A stretch of DNA of 64,000 nt from Yamagishiella unicocca (GCA_003116995.1 BDSL01000047.1:496001-560000); one strand, 5' to 3'. Positions 44,115 through 56,128 are shown, counted from the first letter of the stretch. Notes: a model not told the origin generated them from the sequence alone. Numbers and translations are program-made.

Positions 44115-46736
44115 CGTAGCCGCAGCCGGGGCACCGGCGGGCCGCGAGGGTGGTGTTGGCGGCATCAGAGACAGCCTCGGAGTATTGGATGGATACCCCC
44201 CGACTGACGTGGGACCGGCGCGCGAGGCGCAAGGAGAGGTCGGTCCCAAGGCAGGTGGGCAAGTGAGGGCGAGAGTGCGTGGGAGACGGCTGGCGGGTTT
44301 GGTGCAGAGGGTGAGAGCTACCGGCGGCAATAAGTAGTCCTGGGGTGACTGGAGGTGATCGGCTAGCTTTCCAACCGCTGGCTGCACCTGCCGCATCATA
44401 GCCTCGACGAGGCAGGCGCGACGGGCAACGTACGTCCCCAGCCCCCCCCACCACTTCGTACCATGACGGTTGACGCCGTCGCCACGAGCAATTGCGGCAT
44501 CAGGTTTGAGATGGATGAAATTGGGGTCCGGAATGTCCGTCGACCCCAAAGGGAGGAACTGAGCGACCTGCTAGCCGCTTGTGCCAGCTGTTCGGCACGG
44601 CGGCAAGGGATGTCTCCGGCGCCGCTGCACGCTGCTGCGGCGCGCCGCTGAATGCCGCGGCTGTGATGCTTTGTTGGGGCAAGGTAGCCTCAACCTGCAT
44701 TCGCTTCCGGGCAGCGACTGCTGGCGTTGTCCGTCAGGGATGCGCCGGCACCGAGTCGGACTCGGTTCGAGAGGCTGCCTCGAACCACCCGTGTTCATAG
44801 GTACCCTGAGTTTGTTGTCCGTCACAAAGGACCATGAGCGCATACGCAAGTGTGGCCTTGGGTGCGAAATAAGCTTCACTGCCCGACAAGTGGGAAATAC
44901 CAACGGTAATTCGCTACAGGTATGCTGCAAAAGGCTGCACATTGAAGATCCTGGCCACTCCTGATCACTGGCGCTTCACTGGCTGGCCGAAATGGCCGTT
45001 CGCGGGTCACGATCGGTCTGCGATCTGTTCGACTGCCGTTCAGTTCCATAACATTGCAATGATATCTTGGAACAAGCGATGTAGGAGAAAGCGTCCAAAT
45101 TGCCTTGCCGACAACGTGACAAGGACTCCGGGCATGGCGAGAAATCGTTACGATGGCAGCACCTCAAACCAGAGCAAAATATTTTACGCCATGAACAGCT
45201 GCGCATATCCTCCGGACCAGGCGAATTTGGCTACTGTGAACCGGGAGGAAGAGTGGCATAACGAAACCAGAACTCCACTGGGGTCAACCAAGAATGCGAT
45301 GCATTATAGGCATGACTACTGCGAAACTGGCATGCCGGCAAATAACACTGGTAAAAGGAAAGGCCTTACGTCCTACCTAGCTGTTGGCTGGGTACCTAGA
45401 TACTTGGGAACCACAAAGCTCCGTCAGAGGCGAAACGGGTAACAAACGCATATGTTAAGCTTCTTTCCGATAAATGGGATTAATGTACCACACGTGTATG
45501 AGAAAATGTGTCTGTCTGTCGACACTTGTTTCGTACGTAGGACATGTGCGAACGCAGACCGAGTGAGCTTTGAAACGTCCGTTGCTTACAAGCCAAACGT
45601 GCGGCGTGTCCAAAATGCTGGGGTACCACTTGCTGTGATTGCTTTCATCTTCGACTCCCAGTCCCTTAGTGTCTGTTAAACGATGCGCCTGATGGTTCTA
45701 CCTCGGCCGGGAGCCCATCCTAACGAATACAGTACTACCACTGGGCTGACACTTGACAGTCAATCCACTCCAGCCACATGTCGCCGCAGGTACCTGGTTG
45801 GTATCCTCCATTTCCAGGATCCGGCCCCCATCATCCCCGATCTAGGACACCCGCTTTGCGTTGCGAGTTGCGCGGAGTGCGTGTCTGCGCGCTTCCGCCA
45901 GTAGTATTATGACAGCCCCAGGTGCTGCATCACACAACAGCGAGACGGCTCGCCAGCGGGAGACGCGTCCGCGTGACGATGACCAGGATACTCCAGTACA
46001 GCAGTTTCTCCCCCTCGCTTGCTAGCAATTACAAGGGTTTAAAGCTGTTGCGACACAGTACCGGCCAGGCGACGAGCCGTACTCAGCATGAGACCACCAC
46101 GCCTCGAAGCCAACCCTTCGTATGGCCATTCGCTTACCCAATGAAGCTAACGACGAAAACGTTTCTGAGCAGGCGCGGCAGTCCCAAAGCTTGGTACCAA
46201 TCCCGGCATTGCGCCAGGCTGCCAGGTCACTCCGGCGCCCGCTTCCCTACCAGGACCTCTGCGCACAAAGGCTGCTCGGCAAGACCAAGACGGCCAGCTA
46301 GCGCTGAGAGATGAGTCATGCATCACGCGATGCCGCCCTCCACGTCATCATTACACAGGCCCCTGCGCAACTTCCGTTCACTGTGGTGTGGGCACGAGCC
46401 CTCTCTCCCCGCTGCCGCAGCTCGCCCTCCCTCCCTCAGCTCACGGTTGCGGCTTGCGGTATGCATTGTTACCCCATCACGAGGGCGCGTTTTCGTGTAT
46501 GCAACGCGGCGCAGCCGGCAGGAGTCAACCCACGTGCGGGTTCGCCCCCACGTGCTAGTCCACCCCCACTGGCCGTTACCGCAACGCTCTTAACTGCCAT
46601 GCATGTGATGACGTAGTGGGAGCCCGGAACCTGCGCATGCGGCGTGAACCCTCGACTACGCGCGCTTAGCCCTCGACGCAGGTTGCGAGATAAGCACCAC
46701 ACTACTCCCGAGAACACGAGGACCGGCTGTGCGACC
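44115..46736. other. Intergenic between gene D and the glutaredoxin gene
   Basis: The plus-strand frame 44942-45442 (166 codons, for example FTGWPKWPFAGHDRS) is the longest, but I recognise no family, and upstream splice or promoter signals are not evident; confidence that it is a gene is low. Other frames (45922-46314, 46318-46593) look compositional. A LINE tail is at 45655-45735. Confidence 0.35.
45655..45735 (+). mobile_element. LINE 3' tail, diverged
   Basis: CGATGCGCCTGATGGTTCTACC and GAGCCCATCCTAACG match the tail at 22050-22110 with several changes. Confidence 0.55.
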
Positions 46737-47919
46737 TCACAGCACACCCGCCTCGGTCAGCAGCTTCTGCAGGTTGCCGTTGGATGCCGCTGCTGCCGTG
46801 TCGTCACCGCCGCCCAGGAAGACGCCGTTGATGAAGACGCGCGGCACGCTGCGGCCGCCCGTGATGTCCAGCAGTGCGTCCTGCATCACGTCCGCGTCGC
46901 TGCGCTGGTCCAGCTGCGGGCGACCGATGCATGGCGATGGCGCGCAAGAGGGGCAGGGAGAAAGTGGCCAGGGGGAGAAGGAAAGGGGTGAGGAGGTGTG
47001 CGGCAGTGGCGGTGGTCCTGGCAGTGGTAAACAAAGAGCACGTGCACCGCCCATGCGCCAACAGGAGTGCACCATTCAGTGGGCAGGGGGGAGAGGTGGC
47101 GGTGGAGGGGGGTAACGAGGGCAGTGTGAGCAGCGTCAAGGTGGCGTGGGTGGTGCAGGCGTGCGGCCTGAATGTGTAATCCCTATGTCTGACATTTCCC
47201 TGTGTGTGGTGATGCCAGCACGGGGAAGCCCGTCTGCACACACCTCGACGACCGTGTACTGGTTGGGCTTAATGAACTGGTTCAGGGCGTTCTTGGCCTT
47301 GATGCAGTAAGGGCAGTGACTCTTGCTGTACACCATAACCTGCGAGGGGGCACGGATGAGAGGGACGACGTGGTTGGCCCACTTGGCATGGCTGCAACGG
47401 TGGCTGCCGCAACCGCCACATACACAGACTGCAAGTTGAACAAGCGAAATGTGCCTTCGCGTCCAGGCAGACAACATCATGTTGTGCACGCTCCATGTTG
47501 GCATACACGCGTCGTCCTATGTCGGCGTACGCTCGCCGTCCTAACACGCAAACAGATTGGCGATGGATCTTGTGGACAAAGCGTGCTGAGAAGGCTAGAT
47601 TGAAACCCATTGCAGATTTCCCGTAATCCCAAATGACATCTTCTCCTCATAGCACACAGGCGTCACGTGTACAAGGGCGTTTGCCCATCCTGACCTTGTT
47701 CGAAGCGACTGCCGCCTGGATCTCCTGCGTAGCTTCTGCCTTGCCCATCTTCCCTCCCTGTTTTGCACCTGAGTTGCCCGTGGTGTCAGCGGCTCGAACG
47801 GCCGGTGCGTAAAGGGCAGCTGCAAGTTGCGTTGGAGACCGAACAAGCCAAAGAATTGCCAGGCAGCAGACTGATACGGCTAACAATTGCACTATCTCCT
47901 TCTTAATGATGATTTGCAT
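46737..47919 (-). CDS. Glutaredoxin, CPYC type, with N-terminal signal/anchor segment
   Basis: Three exons, all phase 0: 47919-47695, 47339-47244 and 46913-46737 (165 aa). Glutaredoxins reduce protein disulfides and glutathione mixed disulfides using glutathione. Exon 2 holds the dithiol site (YSKSHCPYC), exon 3 the GSH-binding loop (RSVPRVFINGVFLGGGDDT) and the end LTEAGVL. Exon 1 supplies MQIIIKKEIVQLL, then VSVCCLAILWLV, which reads as a signal peptide or membrane anchor, a Gly/Lys linker and the helix ATQEIQAAVASNK. That suggests the secretory pathway, as for some plant class I members; this is an inference. The first donor is GTCAGG, weaker than the others. Exon 1 is duplicated and broken at 60607-60850. 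Confidence 0.85.
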
Positions 47920-49318
47920 CGGAAATTGGGCATGTATTTATGCCCACATCCGCATTAACGACTCAACGTTGCACGACTTCGCGAGGCCAGCCAACTAACA
48001 AAAACCATTAAGCGGTCGGATGATCATGCTCATAAACAGCATTAATTGGTGATCCTTTTAACCTCGAACAGTTGGTGCCAACTTGCTTATGAAAAGCTCA
48101 GACGTGGCCTCCAGTCCTTGCAGTATTGTGATAAACGCAATGAAAAGGACTTGTAAATATTGTGGAATTACATGTAACCTCGCGAACCACGGGACGACCT
48201 GGCTCAAGCTCCAAATCCATCCCATCGCCCTTTCCAGTGGCTCCCTGCTCCGACCGCGTGATTCCTCCTGCCCCATTTCGCCACACCAAATGTGCCGCGC
48301 ACGAGGCCTTTGACCCGATTGCGTAAAGGTCCTTAGGTCAACACGGGTCAACTCAGTCACACCCCGTCACACGCCGTCTCTCCGCGAAGGCCCCACAAAC
48401 GCGCGGAATCAGTGGACTGCACCCATATGCCTACTATGCATACCGTACAAACCCGGCCGCGCGGTTTGCTAGGAAGGGATTGTCACCTGGTGCCCACCAG
48501 AGCCCGTCCCTCATTCCCCAGCACATCAGTTTAAGGGAGGGGGCCAAAGGTGATTGCAAGTATGCTCCGAATGACGCCATCATTCCTCAGCCGTATTTCG
48601 GCGCCTTGTCAGCAACGCAGGCGAGGACTCGTACCATCGCCCGTTGCAAGGCAGCCCCCGGGGGGATGCCGGCCTCCCCTTCCGAGCCCTGAACCGCGTG
48701 GACCCTAGGTCGTCGCACCCGAGTGGCCAAAGCCGACAGGCGTCGCCACCATCCACCTCCCCATCTCCCGCATCTCCAGGCTGGTAGGCCGCTCCGTTGG
48801 ACCCTCCCTGCCCATCCCAGTCGGTATGTACTGCGCTGGATCCTCCACGCCCCAACACAGCCCACCCCAGGAGACACGAAAGCAGCCTCGCAAGCCGCGC
48901 CATGCAAGCTGGGGACGCGACACGACATAACCTGACCTCACATGAGATGGCGCAAGACGCGCCATGCCAGCTGGGGACGCAGGCGACGGGCCCATGTACG
49001 ACCTTGCCGTCAATCGAGGTGCCCCGGGACAGGGCCATCAGGTCCTCTTTTCTCCCCGCTGATCGACCCCTGACCGAAGGCCAAGGTCCAGACCATCCCC
49101 TCCCTCGCCCGGCAGTGGAGCCGATCCAGGGGACAACGAACCCACTCGTGGTGTGGACCTTCCCGCCTCCCATCCCTCCCTAGTCCCTACGTCATCCTCA
49201 CCCTTCGCCACCCCCCTGGGGCGTTGCTTGCCGCGTGACCCTGCCGCTGGCCATTTGTACAGAACGACAGATACCGTCCCGCGTGGGGGTAGGGGGGCAT
49301 CCGCGCCGCCGCCGCCGC
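47920..49318. other. Spacer between glutaredoxin and the AP2 fragment, duplicated
   Basis: From about 48215 to 49318 it matches 60860-61919, with indels. Minus-strand frames in the two copies (48580-49173; 61297-61770) change frame relative to each other, so they are not conserved proteins. At 48890-48990 a segment of about 60 bp (GCCATGCAAGCTGGGGACGC) is doubled only in this copy. Confidence 0.55.
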
Positions 49319-49880
49319 TCCCTCACGCGTCCAGCAGGTACTCGTCGCTGGCCAGCATCATGCTGGCAGCTGCGTCCTCGCCCCCGACGTCCTCGCCGCC
49401 ACCTCCGCCAGCGGCCTGCGAGGCGCTGCGGCCCACGACCACGCCAGCGACTGTGCCCACGCCTGTAGCCATCCCAGGGAGCGACTCCGGCAGCGCGGCG
49501 CCCGGCTCCCTTTGCTCGTGTTGTTGTAGTTGTTGCTGCTGCTGTTGTAGTTGTTGTTGCTGGTGGTCCCCGGGTGCTGCCAGGCTGTTCACCGCCGCAC
49601 CCGGCAGTTGTATACCTGCGGCGGCCAGGGCCGCCTGCATCGAGGCCACTGGCGCGCTGGTCGCTGCACCCGCGCCACCGGTTGAGACGTCCTGGTCCGA
49701 CAGCTGCGGCTGCGCTGCAGCCCCCCCAGCATGCCCCCCCCTGGCTGTGCTGCTGCCCCGCGGGCGGGTCCTCGTAGTCCTCCGTGGTGGCCTCCGCCTG
49801 CCCCTCGCGCTTCTGCCGCATCATGCGGTGAGCGGCCTGGCGGCGACCCTCGCTGCGCAGCGTCTCAATCAGCTCGTCCT
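49319..49880 (-). pseudogene. Copy of the last AP2-gene exon, frameshifted
   Basis: Nearly the same as 61920-62471: it starts DELIETLRSEGRRQAAHRMM and ends MMLASDEYLLDA. Between residues of QQHSQGG and the ALAAAGIQLPG block a one-base loss and a five-base gain leave the frame shifted by one. The upstream AP2-domain exons are missing; the homology breaks at about 49975, where LINE sequence begins. Confidence 0.75.
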
Positions 49881-49975
49881 GCAGGCAGCGGCACCACCAG
49901 CAGTACAGCATCGGCACTGACATGACCACGAGGCACCTTGCGGAGTCAGCCCAATCCATCCGCACCGCCAGCCGC

Positions 49976-51340
49976 TCAGCTTTTCTTCCGAATGGGCTTA
50001 TCGGGGCCAACATTTTTTCTTGCGTCAGCTCCCTCACCTGATGGCGCACCAGGATAGGTCGTGTGCCATTGCGTTCCCGGACATTGCGAAAGCGTGTGAT
50101 ACGCTGGACAGGGATTTCCGCTGCTAGGAAGTTATGGACGTTATGGGCGCCGGCACGGGGTTGATAGCCTGGGCTCGCTTACTGCTCACGGATACTATGT
50201 CTTTCGCAGTGGTCAATGGGTACAGATCCGGCCTGGTGCAAATGAAGGCCGGGGTCCGGCAGGGATGCCCGTTAGCGCCCTTACTGTATTTGTTTGCAGC
50301 ATAGGCAATGCTGTGTTGGTTGCAGCACAGCGGAGTGGGCGTCCATTTGAAGCCAAGTGCGGTGGTCACAACGGCAGTGCAGTCTGCAGATGATACGAAG
50401 GCGGTAGTAACTGTTACAGTGGGCCCCAGACCATAAGGTAGAGCCATCGGGCACATCGCCTGACACTGAAAGAGACGCAGGAAGAAGAACAAACCAGTCG
50501 ACCGAGGTATGGCAAACCACCAGAAACCCCAACCAAGGGGCCAGAGAACAAACAGCGGCACCAACCACCTAGGGGAAGGTAGCCCAAAGGGCCCCCCTAT
50601 TAGCAATACACCATCTAACTGGAGTTCAAACAGCCTCAGAACAACCAGCAGAGCGCCTCAACAAGTCGACCAGAAGGCCCCACCTGAAACCCAGTAAGAT
50701 CCTCCAGCAACGGGCCAGCACCCAGCCCGAAGGAGGTGGACCAAAAATGGAACTCCTGCAGGAGCACCAACCAGCTGGGGCCTAATCCGACGCCTTTAAA
50801 GTAGCCGCCATGTATCGCCGCCCGGCCTCCATCGCGCTGACGGCCGCTAGCACCGCGACGTCCCAAACGCATTGCTGCACCCCCGGGGCAGCAGCTAGCA
50901 CCACGACGTCCCAAACGCATTTGCTGTACCCCCGGGGCAGCAGCCCAACTTAGATAAGGTTGAAGTACTGCCCGTGGGTGTTGCAGGTGATTGTGATCCG
51001 GCCATTGCGGGGCTCAAGCTAGTGCAGTCGGCTACAGCGCTCAATCTACCGTTTACTGATGTTGGGGTGACCCCTTCAATGGCCTGGAACGTGCAGACTT
51101 AGAAAGTTACGTCGCGGTTGGGGAGGATCGCTCGGCTCCACTTGCTCCAATTGTCGGTGTTTGGGCGAGCCACGGCGGCTGCGGCGTACGGGATGCATCG
51201 GTTGACCTGGCAGCATGGAGGGCGGCCCCCTGAGCTTGTCTTCAGAGGGATTGGAGCGCGTTGAACGGCTGAAGGCGGCCGCGGTCCTTGCAGCGTCGCC
51301 GTTTAGGACCTGGTGGTTGGTAGCGCAAATGTGCAGGTTA
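49976..51340 (+). mobile_element. LINE-rich block X, copy 1
   Basis: Plus-strand RT pieces: a KAYDTLDRDF-type region (degraded), VMDVMGAGTGLIAWARLLLT, FAVVNGYRSGLVQ, AGVRQGCPLAPLLYLF, then a stop. A reversed LINE 3' tail lies at 50400-50700 and more ORF2-like sequence (PAIAGLKLVQSATALNLPF, FGRATAAAAYGMHRLTW) at 50980-51240. Block X (49976-51830) is repeated at 58291-60122. Here it is 5'-shorter and starts inside the RT. Confidence 0.7.
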
Positions 51341-51461
51341 AGCGCGTTGTTCAAACAATTGTCCTTTCAAAAGTGGCTATTTTCAACCAGGCATACAGCA
51401 CGCATAGCAAGTCATAAAGAAACCATCAAGGTATGCAGAGCACCAATGCAAGTATCAGTCC

Positions 51462-51728
51462 TTACCATGGCCATGACTTCTTCGCAAGAAGCCTGTCCAC
51501 CTTGCTTTCCAGCTTGTCCAGCCGGCTTTTGACATCCGTGTCCAGCTTGTCCAGCTTTCTTTGCATCGGCTCTAACTGCCGTTCTATCAAATATTGGTCC
51601 GCAGCTACTGCTGCAGAGCCAAAGGCGACAACCTTCGCCCAGGTCGGGAAAACATGCAGCATTTCATCCCTAATTTCTTTCAAGTTTTCTTTTGAGAGAA
51701 CGGTGCAAAAGGTCCGTTTAAGCGACAT
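51462..51728 (-). CDS. Small heptad-repeat protein, copy 1
   Basis: 88 codons from the MSLKRTFC start shared with the second copy (59721-60029). The N-terminal half is charged (SKENLKEIRDEMLHVFPTW), then comes a short apolar stretch (AKVVAFGSAAVAADQYLI), then a coiled-coil tail (RKLDKLDTDVKSRLDKL, ESKVDRLLAKK). The other copy differs by two in-frame insertions of exactly seven residues, which suggests selection on the frame and on the heptad register. The last codons overlap a good donor (ATG then GTAAGG), so the protein may continue into an exon not identified. No family is recognised. It lies inside a LINE-rich duplicated block. Confidence 0.5.
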   Translation of the reverse strand: MSLKRTFCTVLSKENLKEIRDEMLHVFPTWAKVVAFGSAAVAADQYLIERQLEPMQRKLDKLDTDVKSRLDKLESKVDRLLAKKSWPW

Positions 51729-51829
51729 TTCTAGGCCCTCGCTGCGAGCAGTCACCAATGGAGGTATACTGACTACTATTGTAGATGAAAATATTAGTAA
51801 GATTCTACTCGTATCTATACGTAACTTGA

Positions 51830-52419
51830 AATTCCTTGTCCTGATCCACCAGTCGGCTTCTTACTCACGGCCCCAACGGGCCTTACACGCAATTGCAAGC
51901 GCAGTTGTCGAGCCGACACCATGCGCTGTCCACCCAGCAAACTCAGATTCTGAAGGACAATAGATAGCGCTCTATCCGTACCCGAGGCCGTCGGCGCATC
52001 GCTAATAAGCCCTCCACCCCGAGGGCGGGATTGGGCCGACCCAGCTCGCACGAGCCGGCAAAAGGGAGACTCTTTAGTCGGCAATGGCCGATTCAGTCCG
52101 GGTGCAGCTACCACCACAACGATAACACCTCTAAAGAACGACGTCACAAAACACCACCACCGCCCCCCCCCAGCCCTTGGGAGGGAATGAGATGTAGGAA
52201 GGGGTGGGCGCCAAAAAGGGAAACCGGCGCCCACCCTACAGTGGGCCGCCGTGCCATGCACGGGCCCCCCTCTCCCCGTCGTCCCGGCGCAGGCGTCAGC
52301 CGCACCGCTGTCCAAGGGGCGCCCCCCTCCCACAAGGAGCGCCGCGATGAGGGAGTCGAGCGTGCCCGTGCAGCATTCCCCCACACCTATGGCCCGCACA
52401 GCGATCTTCCTTAGCCGGA
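51830..52419. other. Spacer, nothing recognised
   Basis: Homology with the second block X ends at about 51830. The remaining frames (51815-52399 minus, 52031-52414 plus) have no supported function; the segment may be the 3' end of the adjacent DIRS element. Confidence 0.35.
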
Positions 52420-54649
52420 TTACATCATCCCTAACACCGACAAACGTGTCGCGAGTGACGACTGCGGGTAGGCATCTACCGCATCCGAACGCCAGCGCCC
52501 GTGTAACTTTATCAACACCCGACTTGCCCCAGCTTCCGCCGCCGCAATGGCTCCACCACGCCTCAAGCTGCGAGACGAGAACAGCTGCAAGCGCTCCACA
52601 CAGCCCGGATAACGGGACCTCACCTCACGCAGCAACGACCGGAGCCTGGCGGTGAACGCACCCTTGCCAGGCACATTGCCCCAGTGCCCGCCTCCGAAAA
52701 GAGGCGCCTCGCTGCCGGCTCCTTGCGCCAACCGGAAACGGAGGTGGCGCCGTACAATGCGCCCAACACAGATACCACTACCCGACTCTTCCAGGAAGCA
52801 CACCGTCGCCCCTTGCCCCTGCTGGCCCGTCTTGCTACGAACCACCCGCACTGCAATCCCTCCCCCGTGAAGGTCGGGCGCCCACAGTCAAACCCCACAG
52901 CTCGCTCCGTCGCAGCATCCCAAAGAACCCTAGCACCAGCCAACACGCGTCTCGCGCACCCTCCACTACACGGCTCTGCTGAGCAGCCGCTGTGGCCACC
53001 AGCCAACCGAGCAGCAGCTGCAGCATCGCTACTGTAACGGGTGCCTTAATATCTCGTACCGCCCCGGCGCCGGAACCGGCTGCTCGCAAGGCCCGCTGCG
53101 ACATCATCGGTACCCGGGGATGGTTCCGTACTGTGGCCGCTGCCAGAACCCCCCGCGAACGCTGCCAGTCACACAAAACCGAAAGCGTGCCCTCAATCGT
53201 GGAGCGCGCATAACGCGTGGATGCAAAGGAAATAAACAAGCACAAGGTAACCGGGTTGATATCCCAGTCCCGGGGCCACGGCAGAGCATCATTCTCCACC
53301 AACCCCAGTTGTCTCTCACAGAAACGAACGTAACGGCGCCGATGCGACATGTAGGTCAGCGAGGAGCTGTCGGCCACCGCCGAGGCCGCCAGAGCCACCA
53401 CTTCCCATGCCAATTGCAGCGCCGCAGTGCCCGCCCGGCCAGCGGTGCCAGGCCAGCGGTGGCGAGAATGCAGAGTACGCAAGCTGAACCAACCGCCAGC
53501 TTAAGCGGCCGCCACCAGCCCGAGACAGGCACGATGGAAAATCCCACCGCAGGACTCGCACCGTAGCGGCACCCGTTCCGTGGGCCGTCCGCACACGCCA
53601 CATCCCGCTGGCCCTTTCTGAACACCGGGCGATGCCCCCAGGAAATGACCATGCCATGTCCGCTCCGGCCAATCCGGAACCACGATGGTTGCTCGGGTTT
53701 CGTACGGTCGCAGCTGGTACGCCTCCCAGATCTCTGCGAGCACCTCGCCCACCAGTTCCGGGGGGGGAAGGCCCACAGCACCTTGCCTGCCAGATCCGCG
53801 GCCCGTCCAATCACTGAATTTGCGGGCGAGTAGAACTGCTGGCAGCCTGGCTTCACGATCACGCACACCCTCGTCATCGCAGCGACAGTCCACCGTCGGT
53901 CGATAATTCGCGGCCGCACACAACGACAGGAAAACCCCCAGCCGCAGCTGCTGCCGCCATGCCACCTCCAGGTGCCGGCTCAGGCAATCCGCCCGCACGT
54001 TGTCGATTCCCGCAATGTGCTCCGCGCGCAGCCGTAAAAACTCGAGGCAGATGGGCCGGCCCACCGCGATGCGCGTGGCACCGCGCCTCACCGCCGCCGC
54101 CGCGGCCGCCGCCGCGGTCGCCGCTTGGGTGTTGCCACAGCGCACCATTGCCCGCCGGTCGCGTCAACGGTGACCAAAGGCCCGCAAAGCGTGCAGAATG
54201 GCCGTGAGTTCCAACCACGCCACGTGCAGTGCCCGTTGATCGGCTGCCCAAATTCCTTGCAGCTCCGCGTCTTCCCATGGCGCACCAAACTCCCGCCCGC
54301 TCGCGTCTCTGAAGATGACTGTCCCATCCGGACCGACGAATTCCCCCCAAACAAGGTCCAGCTGACTGGTCGCTGTACGTTTCACGCCGTCCCATATGCT
54401 GGTGGCGTGGGAGAGGATATCGGACCAGGCAGGTAAATCATGCACGGCGTCGGGCGACAGGAGGACCGTAGGTAAGTTGGTTACGGCGAGGTTGTCGTAC
54501 AGTCCCTGCATTAAGCCAGCCCCCCAGCGGCATGCTCTGGCGATGAAGACGAGTTTCCCAACCGGACGAGTTTCCCAACCGTAGCAAATCTGAGCGTGGT
54601 ACGGGCTGGGATGCGCTGCTTGGTTCCCCAATGTGGCATCCAACGCCAA
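52420..54649 (-). mobile_element. DIRS-type retrotransposon remnant (RT end, RNase H, zinc finger, tyrosine recombinase)
   Basis: On the minus strand, in order: an RT thumb-like end (GKLVFIARACRWGAGLMQGL), RNase H (FRDASGREFGAPW, HVAWLELTAILHALRAF, then after a frame change AEHIAGIDNVRADCLSRH), a CGVCGRP, CESCGGIFHRAC zinc-finger-like segment, and a tyrosine recombinase split over two frames: core-binding part with catalytic Arg (GFFGMLRRSELWG) and SRSLRRGGA, LHGRWRSDAVDAY with the nucleophile Tyr. The usual His of the HxxR box is Arg. Frame changes near 54150, 53500 and 52840 show it is dead. No split direct repeats or inverted ends were identified. Confidence 0.75.
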
Positions 54650-54919
54650 ATCGCCAGGATGTTTACGGAGGAGTCAAGTTGGCAATGGTCAGCAGCTTCT
54701 CAGGCTGCGGACTGTCGAGCTCAGGGTGGAGTTATCAGCTCCCGCGGGCGCCCGGCCACGCCCGGCCGAGGCGAATCCAAAGGTCGGGCCGCGCCATTCG
54801 CCCCGGCCAGGCCCGCAGTGCGGTTGGCCCGGTGCCCCGCCAAGCCTTGTGTTGCGGCCCGGAGGGCACACCGGCCACGGATGGGAATGCCCGGCGGAGT
54901 TATTAGCTCCCGCCGGGCA

Positions 54920-55368
54920 AACGGGCGGCAACTCGGCGGATTCCCCAACTCCGCCGGGCGCAAGCTAGGGAGGGGGGCAGGGGAACCGGCGGAGTCCCCA
55001 ACTCCGCCGGGCACAAGGGAGGGGGGCAAGGGAACCGCCGGCGGAGTCCCCAACTCCGCCGGGCACAAGGGAGGGGGGCAAGGGAACCGGCGGAGTTCCC
55101 AACTCCGCCGGGCACAGGGAGGGGGTGGGGGGGGGGCAGGGGAACCGGCGGAGTCCCCAACTCCGCCGGGCACAAGGGAGGGGGGGGGCAGGGGAACCGG
55201 CGGAGTTCCCAACTCCGCCGGGCACAAGGGGGGGGGGGCAGGGGAACCGGCGGAGTCCCCAACTCCGCCGGGCACAAGGGAGGGGGGGGGCAGGGGAACC
55301 GGCGGAGTTCCCAACTCCGCCGGGCACAAGGGAGGGGGGGGGAGGGGAACCGGCGGAGTTCCCAATGT
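54920..55368. repeat. Hairpin minisatellite, units of about 60 bp
   Basis: About seven units, each containing CCGGCGGAGTT-CCC-AACTCCGCCGG (an 11-bp perfect stem; CCCC-loop variants have 10) followed by GGCACAAGGGAGGGGGG-type G runs. A related, older hairpin (CCCGGCGGAGTTATTAGC) precedes it at 54890. The array lies between the RT part and the gag-like frame of the DIRS element. Confidence 0.85.
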
Positions 55369-55390
55369 GTTTGGCACGGTGTACCCCCGG

Positions 55391-56128
55391 CTAAGGGTGC
55401 ACCACCGAGGTGGCTTCCGCCCATCCCCAGCGGGCCCGCTGCGAGGAGTGTCCGTAGATGCGGGTAGGGCTGGTTGTGGACACCGCCGATCCCACTGGGT
55501 GGTGCACCGACGGCTGCCCCACTGGGTCCGTCCGACGTAGCTGCTCCTGCTGCTGTTGGCGGAGATTGTTGGCCGCGGCGACGAGCTGGTTGGCGGCGTC
55601 GTCCGCGGCATCGTCGCCGGCCTTGGCCATGTTTGTAAGGTCGAGGATAGCTGTCTCGAAGCGTTGCTTCTGCTGGTTGAGCATCCCCCGACGCACGGAG
55701 ATCGCTCTGCGCTGAGGTGCGTACGGGTACTTGCCGGTTGCTGGTGCTGGTGGTAGGTTCGCCAACTGGTCATGCATTGGCCGCGCGAGCACATAGAGTC
55801 CAAAGCAGCGTCTTCGGTCCAGTTGGCGAGGGACAGGCTGTTCATGTCCGCGATTGCAATGACCCTGGTTCACCTGGTTGCCCCCGCGAGATTGGTGCCG
55901 GTCGGTTCTCCCATGGCTAAACAAAACTCGGCGAGTCACGATCAGTGAACCAGACACTCCCGCGCGACTGCACGCCCGCGGATCCGAAACTAGATGGCTA
56001 ACCCGCCCGCACTCCGCAGACCTGAACAAACAGGTGCGCAGCGACAACTCTTCTAAGTGAGGTGACGGTGAAACAACACGGCGCCGTCGCCTCGGCCAAC
56101 AACAACAACAGGGGTCTTCTTTCAGCAT
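55391..56128 (-). CDS. Possible gag-like frame of the DIRS element
   Basis: A 245-codon frame on the same strand as, and upstream of, the RT. The part RRGMLNQQKQRFETAILDL, MAKAGDDAADDAANQLVAA, NNLRQQQQEQ reads as a natural helical protein; the N-terminal part (CCCCWPRRRRR) does not. Position suggests an ORF1/gag, but no motif proves it. The true start is probably internal. Confidence 0.3.
   Translation of the reverse strand: MLKEDPCCCCWPRRRRRVVSPSPHLEELSLRTCLFRSAECGRVSHLVSDPRACSRAGVSGSLIVTRRVLFSHGRTDRHQSRGGNQVNQGHCNRGHEQPVPRQLDRRRCFGLYVLARPMHDQLANLPPAPATGKYPYAPQRRAISVRRGMLNQQKQRFETAILDLTNMAKAGDDAADDAANQLVAAANNLRQQQQEQLRRTDPVGQPSVHHPVGSAVSTTSPTRIYGHSSQRARWGWAEATSVVHP

Noticed and set aside
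48580..49173. 197-codon minus-strand frame in the duplicated spacer
   Set aside because: Its counterpart at 61297-61770 changes fr﻿ame and length through indels that are not multiples of three, so no protein is conserved.
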